Source of the DNA: Linum tenue
Taxonomy: Eukaryota; Streptophyta; Magnoliopsida; Malpighiales; Linaceae
Length of the DNA stretch: 64,000 bases
Assembly (NCBI GenBank): GCA_946122785.1
Contig: CAMGYJ010000005.1
Location: 63,500,200-63,564,199, forward strand
Direction of reading: 5' to 3'
In this document: piece by piece, positions 54,354 to 63,055 of the stretch
How the letters are laid out: every line of letters begins with the position of its first letter
Position numbering within the stretch: position 1 is the stretch's first letter
Position numbers and translations under genes: made by a program
The notes under the pieces: model-generated
Seen by the model: only the letters and a program-made list of their open reading frames with translations
Told to the model about the DNA's origin: nothing
The model's database searches: none

Positions 54354-56571
54354 TCAATCATCATCAACCAAATCACTCATGATAGTACTATCATCCAAGC
54401 AAAACTCCTTTAACTCTGCAAAATTAACAAAACCACAAATAAATTAATAATAGTATAAACAAATAATAAAGTGTTAAAAACCACATTGTTGATAAATTCA
54501 TACCTTGCTCAAGTTCTTCAATTTCCTCAAACTTCTCTTCCATATCAATAGGAAGAGTACTCGATCGAAGCCAATTCTGACCACAAATCAAACTTTCAAC
54601 GACCAAGGGAGTCAAAGAACTCCGAAATGCATCTAGAACGCGTCCACCGGTACTGAAAGCGGACTCGAATGCAACAGTAGATACTGGAATCGCCAACACA
54701 TCTTTAGCCATCAAACCCAATATCGGGTACTCACTAGAGTGCTTCTTCCACCACGCTAAGATATCAAAATTCTTATCCTCATCATCCTCAATATTTGCCT
54801 TCAAATACCTCTCAAGTTCCGAAATAGTAGTTTCTCCAGCTCTGTCTTCTATTCTCTTTCTTTTAAATTTTCTCTTCAGATAATCCTCAACATTTTCACA
54901 CTCCTCGTTCTCGTCATTTGGCTCTACACTCCCCCCACTTCTTGAAGAACTTGCACAAATAACCCCTCTCATTTCTGAATAGTTCTTGAACATGTCATCC
55001 AGAAAACCCTTCACCTTATTATGCAACTCCTCCTTGGTCCAATCTCCCCCATTATCTTTCCCATAAACTTCATCAAGTGCAAAAACCACATATTCTAGCT
55101 TGTATCTCGGGTCAAGAACCACAGCAATAAATAACAAGGGGTTAATATTGTCCAAATTGCCCCAATACTTGTCATGCTTAGCTTTCATTCTCTTTGCCAT
55201 GACTTTATGACCATACACTTTAGATGAAGTTTCCTTTTTAAGCATGCAAGCGATTCCATATACTACATGAAAGAGATCATTGCTTGTGACATACAAAGAT
55301 CCCGAAACTTTCATTGTAGCATCATAAAATATCTTCAAAAATGGAACTAGAGACTCCACATAAGACCAGTCAAACTCCTTTGGAGTCCCTTTCAACTTCT
55401 CAAGCTCAACTTTATACTTGGGATCCTCCTCCTCTAACCTCTCAAATGCCCTTTGAAATTTCAAAGCCGACTCCAACATCATGAAAGTAGAGTTCCATCT
55501 AGTCTCCACATCTAAACATACAAGTTTTTTGGTCTCTAACTTCTCTTCATGAGCACAATTTTTAAATCTCTGCATCCTAGATTTCGATGATCTAACATAT
55601 CGGACTGCCGATCGAATACGATAGATTGAATCATCAACATCCTTTAATCCATCTTTCACGGTCAAATTCAATATGTGAGCACAACATCTCATATGGAGAT
55701 GTTGTCCTTTCAAGACACTTCCCTTCCAGTTGTTAATTCTTTTCTTCAAATATGACATGCCCACATCATTAGAACTTGCGTTATCCACTGTTACAGTTAG
55801 GACCCTATCAATCCCCCAACTAAGCAAATGTTTTTCAACCGTCTTCCCAATTGTTTGACCCGAGTGATTAGGAATAGAAGAGAAGTTGATAATCCTTTTT
55901 TGCATCCTCCAATCATGGTCAATGAAGTGGGCAGTGAGACTCATATAATCCAGATGATGTCTACTTGCCCAAATATCAGTTGTTAGACAAACTCTGATTT
56001 GTGATTGCTTAAAGAAACTTTTCAACTTTTCCTTCTCAGCCAAAAACAACTTGAAACAATCTTTTGCTACAGTGATTCTAGAAGGAATATGAAACTCAGG
56101 TCTTAGTGAGTAGACGAAATCATGAAATCCTTCACGCTCAACATGTCTAAAAGCTAACTCGTCTATGATAATCATTCTAGCAAGCTTCATTCTTGAGACA
56201 GTTGGGTCATATGCTTGAGCTACAAAAGAGGGAGATGCATTGCTAGTACCATGAACACCAGTTGCCTGAACGTTAGGAGTTCTATTACTCTTCAAGTTAA
56301 CATCACTATACGGGTATACTCTACATCTTTGCAAATGTATTCTCAAACTACTAGTCCCAGAAGTAGATGCACACTTCAATTGCTTTGGACAGTATTTGCA
56401 ACCAGCAAGTCTATTTGGCTTATCCGACCAATTCATTCTTGTAAAGTGTGGCCACACATCTGAAGTTCCGAATGCACCTTCTTCACTCTCACTAACATTC
56501 GTTGGCAGAACTCTTTCGGAAGGTGTGCCAGTAGAGCTGGCCATGGGATTGTTACTAGTTGCTTCGTCCAT
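54354..56571 (-). CDS. hAT transposase (RICESLEEPER/DAYSLEEPER-like), 709 aa, apparently intact
   Basis: The main open exon runs from ATG at 56571 to 54504. I infer an 88-bp intron (54503-54416; GTATGA...TTTGCAG) and a last exon 54415-54354, giving 709 residues ending LVDDD. Without the intron the frame would run on as hydrophobic text to 54424. A longer start at 56628 is possible, but a splice acceptor (TTTTTAG) before the chosen ATG suggests a 5' UTR intron. Near residues 38-85 is a BED-type zinc finger (WPHFTRMNWSDKPNRLAGCK, CPKQL, HLQRC). The RNase-H-like core has TTDIWASRHHLDYMSLTAHF and VTVDNASSND (two catalytic Asp candidates). The end has the dimerisation block VAFESAFSTGGRVLDAFRSS. 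I see no stops or frameshifts, so it may be active. Confidence 0.9.
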
Positions 56572-56639
56572 AATTTCAAATCTAAAAATCACACAAATAT
56601 AAAGAGTGGTTAAAAACTTGAAATCCACATGTGACTAAG

Positions 56640-57320
56640 CCTCAATTACTTATTATTTCTAGTTACACCATGTGTGGATTTTTGTATTTTATCTGGATTT
56701 TTTTAATTGTTATTCCACTTGTTGGGTTGTCTTAAACTACAATATTTAGATGATGATACATTTCATATACATTGTCGTACATAACATAGATGCATGCAAA
56801 ACTATGTTTCGAAAAATAAAACCATCTATCTAGTCATGGCTGGATCTAACCTAAAAGGTGGTCAATACTATGGTCTCATGACGAACAATCAAATGCATGT
56901 GGTTGTAGTTGGGTAATTGATCTAATTACAAGGGATGGGCTGTGAAGACAAGTGGTCTCCCGTGGGCATAACCCATCGGCATGACTCACTCGTTCTTCGC
57001 AAAAAAGACCCTAAAAGGTTCAAGGCGGGCCCGGTGTAGGACCAATATCGGCTTGGTAATATTATCTCATATGCACATGCAAAATCAAAATCAAAATACT
57101 AAATTCATCCATAATTATAAAATATGCATCATTTAACACCACTAAGCATAATTCATCAAAAAAAAAAAAACACCACTAAGCATATCTCTTCATGTTAAGC
57201 ATTTAACACCACTAATCGCCAGATGACTAGGCGTCAGGATTACCTGCACAATTATCAAATACTAATTAGCTTGAAAACTCTGCACCAATAATCCATAACA
57301 AGTACCTCGATTTGATGCAA
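56640..57320. other. hAT interior between transposase 5' end and captured GPX exon
   Basis: Mostly AT-rich. A GC-richer stretch at 56935-57055 (GGTCTCCCGTGGGCATAACC) could be another foreign piece; I recognise no protein. Confidence 0.3.
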
Positions 57321-57328
57321 ACAAGTAC

Positions 57329-57458
57329 CTCGATTTGGAAAGGTGATGTTGTTGGCGGATAACGTTCGACAACCTTACCGTTCTTGTCCACCAAGAACTT
57401 CTCAAAGTTCCATTTGATCAAATCGCCTAAGAAGCCCCCAGCACTAGACTTGAGAAGG
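57329..57458 (-). pseudogene. Captured exon of a glutathione peroxidase gene
   Basis: The minus-strand reading gives [43 protein letters not shown]: the penultimate coding block of plant glutathione peroxidases (thioredoxin-dependent lipid-peroxide reductases), including the conserved W-N-F motif whose Trp and Asn belong to the active site. It is bounded by an AG acceptor at 57459-57460 and a GT donor at 57327-57328, so it looks like one exon of 130 bp kept with its splice signals and no stop codon. The catalytic Cys and Gln exons are absent. A 23-bp direct repeat (AGTACCTCGATTT) surrounds the donor. It lies in the hAT, on the same strand as the transposase and upstream of it. Confidence 0.9.
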
Positions 57459-58146
57459 CTAAGATTTCAAGTCCTACATTCAAACACAAACCGTGTTTTT
57501 CTTTCTTAATACCACACTTAATACTAGTCAAGTAATTAAGCTACAGATTTACTTAAATTAATCATATCTTCATTCTAGATAATAGCTGCAGTAATGATAC
57601 CTTCCTAGCACATGTATCTCCTTTGTGAGAGTTATTAAAAAGTTCTGCATAATCATATTTCAACTTAATATTTAATAAACCACACAGAGGAATGAAGCAG
57701 AGTACTTTTTGTGCGAGGGTGAGCAGAAGAAGACAGAGGGATCAACCGACCAAAAACTAGAAACCTTTGTAACAACAACAAAAACAAGCGACTCTCTATT
57801 GTTGGTATACAACTGCAAAACCATCAAACTCCCCTCCTGAAAAAACCTTATATAAACCCCAAGCCATGGCTCACTCATTCAACAAAACAAAGCAGCAAAG
57901 CAAGCAAGGAAGCAAGATCATTCTGCATTCATTCTTTTTTGGTGCAGCTCAATAATCTAAAGTTTAAAACCATACAGAACTCAAGTGTTGGATTACCAAA
58001 CTTGAAACTTAAACAATGTCCTAACCTATTTGAAACAAAGTTGCAACCACAGGACCATCAAATGAACTTTCTGGTATGTAAGAAAATCACACTGTGCTGC
58101 AGTTCCAAGCTTTGAAAACAACATAGCAGTAGTGCATTGGAAGTAC
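57459..58146. other. hAT interior: intron-like and promoter-like DNA
   Basis: Between the two captured exons. The plus strand has a TATATAAA box at about 57849, then a purine-rich leader (AAAGCAGCAAAGCAAGCAAG) and a short frame from ATGGCTCACTCATTC, which looks like a captured promoter with 5' UTR, but no gene is identified. Confidence 0.3.
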
Positions 58147-58245
58147 CTCTTTCTCTTTTAAAAGAGCGGCATAATTGACCGACAACGCTTTGATTTATGC
58201 TTCAGATTCTTGGAGCTTTCTATTCTCTGATCTGTACTGTTCAAT
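58147..58245 (-). pseudogene. Captured exon of a golgin-like coiled-coil gene
   Basis: A 99-bp minus-strand exon-like block is bounded by TAG acceptor and GT donor (phase 0 both sides). It reads IEQYRSENRKLQESEA, a TAA stop, then IKALSVNYAALLKEKE. From memory this matches the plant golgin candidate 3/4 family (Golgi-tethering GRIP-related coiled coils), where the stop position is normally Glu (EAEIKALSVNYAALLKEKE); a GAA to TAA change explains it. The heptad-like spacing of charged residues supports a coiled coil. The family call rests on one short block, so it is tentative; exon-like capture is more secure. Confidence 0.55.
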
Positions 58246-59339
58246 CTACAAATGCATCAAAAAGAACAGGTCACCTTCATCAACTACGAATGAATGCACT
58301 GAACACTTGCACACAAGAGAAAACATTCATCCGGTTACAATGAAACATAGATAACAGCTCCAAAACGAGCTACGGCTTCACTCTAACAAAACCATACCAC
58401 TCGATCCCAGGAAAAGAATACATTCATGATTCATCTCAACCTTGTCACGAAAGGTTTGAATCGAATCCTGAAAGTAGAATCATTACTGACCATGACATGA
58501 CATGTCCGCACAGTCATACTGAAACCAGCAGCTATAAACAACCTAAACTGTATAAAAGCAGAGGATTAACTTGAAACCTAAACCTCATAGTGACTTAACT
58601 TCCATAAGCGATCAACAATCAAGACCCAGTAAAAGACCACCACATTTTCAAGGGTTTGGCCTCAAACATTCATCATCTAGTACTCATACTAACCACCACT
58701 CACATAAGCGATCACACCATTTAAAGCAAGATCGCCAAAGCAACAAAAAACCCACTGAAGCAGAGCAGAAAGCTTGAAATTTGGTAAGATACGAAGAAAA
58801 GATCGACTTGAAAACCCCCCCAATCAATCAGCTACTAAAGAAACCAACAAAACTCAATTAAATTCAATAATAAGACGATGAAAGCTATTCTGAGTCTCGG
58901 ACCTGAAGCAATGAATGAAACTCACAGATCCACCACCTAAAGAAGTGAAACTAGCTAGCTAGCTCTCGATTTTCCCTCCTCACCCATCAATCTCACCATG
59001 GAACCAGAGCTTTGCAACAGAGATGCTGTTCCTGCGGTTCGTTGTCGACGAGGAATTCGGGCCAGCAATGAGGCGCAGAGCCAGCAGCAGCCAAATGGAG
59101 AACGCGAGTTCGCCGATTGATAAGAAAAGCTAGGGTTCGCAGGTTCCCTACAAAGAACTGGAGAAGAGGGAGGAGGCGAGGGAATTCTTTCCGGACGGCA
59201 GAGGGAAATTGCCGGAGAAAAAAGGGTTACTGCTGTTTTGGAGAAATCGTCGACAATGGCGTCCGGGGAAAGGGATTCGAAGACTCGTCGGCAGTCACCA
59301 TATCGCGAGGAAAGAGAGATGAGCCGAAATGGGTTGGGT
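58246..59339. other. hAT interior: further captured-looking DNA, GC-rich patch at 58980-59330
   Basis: The left part is intron-like. The patch 58980-59330 is much richer in GC and reads like 5' UTR or first-exon DNA of a host gene, but no frame on either strand is recognisable. It adjoins the GGGTCGGG-rich subterminal region. Confidence 0.35.
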
Positions 59340-59538
59340 AATTAGGGTGTTAGGGTTAAAATGGGTCTGAATGGGTTTTAAGGGTAAAACCCAAAAATAC
59401 CCTACCCTCTAGGGTCAGAATGTGACCCGACCCTATTTTGGCCCTAATGAGTAATTGACCCTACCCGACCCACAGGGTTGGGCCAGGCCGGCCGGGCCGA
59501 TGGGTAGTAAGGGCCACACTTACAGCCCTAGTTGCCAT

Positions 59539-59922
59539 ATGTTCTACTACTTTCGTTCGATCGTAGCTCTCTCTTGCAGCTTCCTAGAGTTGCACCATGC
59601 AAATTCCTAGGTCCTCAATTTGTTTCGGAAGTGTCTCCATATTGCCACTCGTGGTGGGTGATTCTAACCGGAAGACTAGCATAGGTAATCCAAATTCTTC
59701 TTAGGATGATGATCTCTCCTTGTTAGATTGCATTAGTGGAGGTGGACTGGCTTTGGCTTGCCCTTGACCAGGCGGTGAAGGCCACTTGTAACCCCCTATT
59801 ATCTCTTGTAAATGCTCAATTTGGTCGTCCACTTGCGAGTTAGGTGAAAGAAGGGTGGAATTTAACTCCTCGTGATCTTTCCCTTCTTGTAATTCCTTCC
59901 ATTCATGCTCATTTTTTGCCAT
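59539..59922 (-). pseudogene. Gypsy gag remnant, continued beyond the hAT
   Basis: The minus frame from 59922 reads MAKNEHEWKELQEGKDHEEL, then DDQIEHLQEIIGGYKWPSPP and a stop near 59700. It continues in worn frames to METLPKQIEDLGICMVQL just before the hAT target site. Coiled-coil segments and position (before the protease region, on the same strand) fit the gag C-terminal part. No zinc knuckle was seen. It is cut on the other side by an LTR. Confidence 0.55.
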
Positions 59923-61246
59923 TGACTCGCTATGACACAACTCCTAATAATGGCCAAGTGTAACCAATGAAAGGGATTGCAGTATAGTGGCTCAAGTTAT
60001 AAATATCGAATCCGCGGGTCTCTAGAGTTACTATTACTCAGCTTCAGTTCATTATCTAGCAAACCAGATTAAGATGGAAAAACTAAAACTACTCTAACAA
60101 ACTACAGTTAAAGTTAATCTAATTACAGGTTGGGAACTCACTTAGGTATAATTCCCCCTAGCCACTAGCCACTAGCCAGATTAATGATTGATGATTTCTA
60201 ACTTGTTTCACTTTCATTCACAATGCGGAGAATCCTTGACTAGACATTGAATCTCGACTAAAGGATCAAGGCCCTCTTGAGTCGATTGCCTAGAGGGACG
60301 TATCCTTCTCTAGAACAACCGATCAAGGCGTTCTGACTAAACTCCCTCTATCGAATGAGGTTCTCAATTGATATAAAGCAGTGAATCTATCCTCGACTAA
60401 AGCAATCGATCCAATACTATCAATCTATGGTGCTCTATTGACCTAATCAGGTATTCGCTCTCGTATGATCAAAGCAGAATCAATAATCTCTACTAAAGCA
60501 GAATTGAATCATGAAAACATGCATAGATTGAATATGAGCTCAAGATTATCAAGTAAGAGTACTCATACAATCATCCAATCAAACAAACATAGCTAGGGTT
60601 CCTCAAAACCTAAGTGAAGGGAAGTTACTCCATAGAGAAGAGAGAGACTGCAGTAAGAAACTTCAGATGATCAGTCTCCAAGTCCGGGCTTGTTCCTCGA
60701 GCTTCCAAGGGAAAGAAATCCTCCAATTCCACTCCAAGAGTGCCCTCAAATCGCCCTCTCTCTGGTTTGTCCCTTGGGTGTTTGGGATCCAAAACCCAGC
60801 TCTCTCCTTGCAAAAACCCACAAAACAGGCTTTTAACAGCATGTGTTCGCGATCCCCGGTCATAATTCCCGGTCGGATATTTCGGGTGCCCGGCCGGGGA
60901 TTTCAAAACGCAGAGCAGCGGTACAGGGGATAATACCCGGTCGAGGTCAATAATACCCGATCGGGTATTTTTGCTCTCTGGCCGGGACCCCTTATGTTTA
61001 TAGACATCCAAAATCAATTTTCCCCGGCCTCTCTTAGCGATTTACCCGACCGGGTATTATTACTCATGGCCGGGTATTTTGCTCCTCCAGCCCTCTTCAA
61101 CTCAAACATCCTCCTTTTGACCCGAAACTCGTTTCCTCTCCTTAACGTCAACGCCAAGCCCTGAAATATGACATAAACATACAACCTAGCGTGAAATCGG
61201 CTTAAAACACGAGAATCTCTTCTCCAACGGCTCAAGAATAGGGGTA
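59923..61246 (-). repeat. Gypsy LTR related to the 6275-12858 element, minus orientation
   Basis: Reverse-complement blocks shared with the 6275 LTR include CGTGTTTTAAGCCGATTTCA, ACGCTAGGTTGTA, GAGCTGGGTTTTGGATCC, the CTTCACTTAGGTTTTGAGGA leader, and CTGAAGCTGAGTAATAG with GGATTCGATATTTA near the end. The U5 end GCGAGTCA lies at 59923. The upper end is truncated at about 61246. Instead of ATTACGG words it carries ACCCGGTCGGG / CCCGGCCGGG words (60850-61075). Gag-like coding lies on both sides, so this is probably a solo LTR inserted into gag, or a fusion of two elements. Confidence 0.75.
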
Positions 61247-61400
61247 TTAATGATGGCTCGCATGCTTGCGGTCTTGGAGGTGGTATAGAATCTGTTCAGA
61301 AATCTGTTGCAAAGCTCCTCCCATGAAGTGATGGAATGATGGGGTTGACTCATGAACCACTTTCTGGATTCTCCCAGAAGTGAAAAGGGAAAGTGAAAAG
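61247..61400 (-). pseudogene. Gypsy gag fragment (retrotrans_gag domain)
   Basis: The minus strand reads ESRKWFMSQPHHSITSWEEL, then CNRFLNRFYTTSKTASMRAI, the core of the plant Gypsy capsid domain (W-x-SLPPGSITTWDEL-type followed by FFPPSKTAKLR-type). It breaks at the LTR start at about 61246. It belongs to the decayed minus-strand Gypsy or to the LTR's own element. Confidence 0.75.
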
Positions 61401-61694
61401 GAAAAGTGAAAAGGGAATGAGGGGGGAAGGGGGGGGTATTTATACTCGACAGGCCGCACCCTCTAGGGGCGGTCGGGTAATTTTGCCAAACCCAAAACCG
61501 CGCCTTACCGAGGCGGTTTGCTCTTCCCCAGGCTTGACCGCACCTTGGCGCTGCGGTCCCCGATCCATGGCGCGGATCGCTCCGCTGGCGCGCGGTCCGC
61601 CCCCGATCGCTCCTCCATCCAACAGTCTTGAAGACTGTTCCGCAGAATATGTAAACCGCACCTTCCTAGTGCGTTTCGTGTGGTGACGTGGCTT
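61401..61694. other. GC-rich non-coding DNA next to a hairpin
   Basis: A GC-rich patch (61480-61620, CGCGGATCGC, GCGCGCGGTCCG) with no recognisable protein. The words ACCGCACC and GGTGCGG recur, leading into the hairpin. Confidence 0.35.
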
Positions 61695-61750
61695 GGAACG
61701 CACTCCTAAGGTGCGTTTTATAAGTAAAACGCACCTTAGGAGTGCGTTCC
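61695..61750. repeat. Perfect hairpin, two 26-bp arms, 4-nt loop
   Basis: The left arm 61695-61720 starts GGAACGCACTCC; the right arm 61725-61750 is its exact reverse complement ending GGAGTGCGTTCC. The loop is TAAG. It also contains nested GCACCTTAGGAGTGCG words. It lies about 1.3 kb from the 3' end of the NPF gene, facing it. Confidence 0.97.
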
Positions 61751-61973
61751 ATAAAAAATGGTGCTATTTCTGTCAATTTTTTTGGATGGGTGCTAGTTTT
61801 GTAATTTTTTTAAACGTGCTATTATTGGAAAAATCCCAACAATTGGCCAAGCCGAGTTGGTGAATATCTAGAACCAAGCCTCAACACTAGTTTATTGGAA
61901 TGTTTTGATACTTTGCTCTCTCAATAGGGTTTCAATATGAAAATAGCAAGAATGTACTTTTCAAAAAAGAAAA

Positions 61974-62394
61974 GGGTTATAGGTAAAACATGCCCTTCTT
62001 TTTTACATCAAACATGGCCTTCTCTTAAAATTTCCATCCAAAATCCGTTAACAAAGGCCGAAATTTGGTTTGGGTGACACAAATGTCTAAAATATCCCTA
62101 ATAATTTTACTTTAGGATTTTTTTGGTTCTTTTGTATAGCCAAATAATTTCACTTTGAAGAGACCCAGAGAAATAAAATGGGAGACAAAACTGACATTTT
62201 AGATCCCATTTGCAGATGTCGGGTCGTCTAAATCTCGGTTCAACGAAGATTGACGATTTTTTCAATGGAAAGTTTAACAGAAGGGCATGTTTGATAATTT
62301 TTTCAAAGTACATGGGCATGTTTGATGTAAAAAATAGTAGAGGGGTATATTTGATAAAACATCATAATAGAGGGACATATTATACCTATAATCC
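61974..62394. mobile_element. Mutator-type MITE, 421 bp
   Basis: The ends are GGGTTATAGGTAAAACATG and GGATTATAGGTATAATATG (reverse complement of the right end), with imperfect inversion over about 190 bp each side (ACATCAAACATGCCC words). A perfect 9-bp TSD AAAAGAAAA lies at 61965-61973 and 62395-62403. It lies downstream of the NPF gene. Confidence 0.85.
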
Positions 62395-62403
62395 AAAAGA
62401 AAA

Positions 62404-63055
62404 CAAGGTATAAAAATTTAACTCCTAAAATTTTGATTGTGGTACATCCTATTCTTATATCAGTCCCAAAGCAACTCTACTTCTCGTAGTTATTCTTTTT
62501 GATTATTTTGCATTAAGTTATGATATTTTTGAAAGGATATGAAACAAATATTTTTTTCCTTAACTTCACAAAATTAACACGTGTCATATTGTTCTCCACG
62601 AGTATAAATTAGCTATTTTAATCTCAAACATAAAATATCAATCATAATTCTAAAGCTATCCACTTCAAATCGAAACATATTTTTACATTGGACGAAACAC
62701 TAAATACACCAATAATTAATAACTCACCGCAAAACTCGAGCCAATTATCTAATATGATGTAAAAAAAAAAAAGAGAAAGATAAAAGAAGAAGAAAAAAGA
62801 AAAACTTCCTAGCTAACTAGAATGTCCAGCGACAAAACCTAGATTACCAATACGAAGTTGAACAATAATCTGTACAATCAGTTTTAAACCTTTCTAGAAA
62901 AAGAGGGGGAAAAAAAACTTGCCACCAAAAGAAAAAAACGGAAGAAATAGCAAAGAACATTCACTAAAACTTAACCAATTATGTGGTGGCAACTGTGTTC
63001 ATAACCAAAATCAACCCTTACCAACAGAACTTTCTGGTAGCATTCATCTTCTTCT
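62404..63055. other. 3' flank of the NPF gene
   Basis: AT-rich, with a purine tract (62760-62810). It should hold the NPF 3' UTR and polyadenylation signals, but none can be named with confidence. I see no other gene. Confidence 0.4.

Larger units (their letters stand above)
53660..59530. mobile_element. Autonomous-type hAT transposon, 5,871 bp, with captured host exons
   Basis: The ends are TAGGGGTGAAACTGGG and TAGGGCTGTAAGTGTGG (reverse complement of the right end). A perfect 8-bp TSD GTTGCCAT lies at 53652-53659 and 59531-59538. Subterminal regions on both sides are dense in GGGTCGGG / CCCGACCC words (53690-53830, 59340-59510). It contains a minus-strand transposase gene and, upstream of that gene, exon-like pieces of at least two host genes. 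It was inserted into Gypsy gag. Confidence 0.95.

Noticed and set aside
59117..59341. Basic plus frame of 74 codons in the hAT right arm
   Set aside because: No family is recognised; composition follows the GC-rich patch and it runs into the subterminal repeats.
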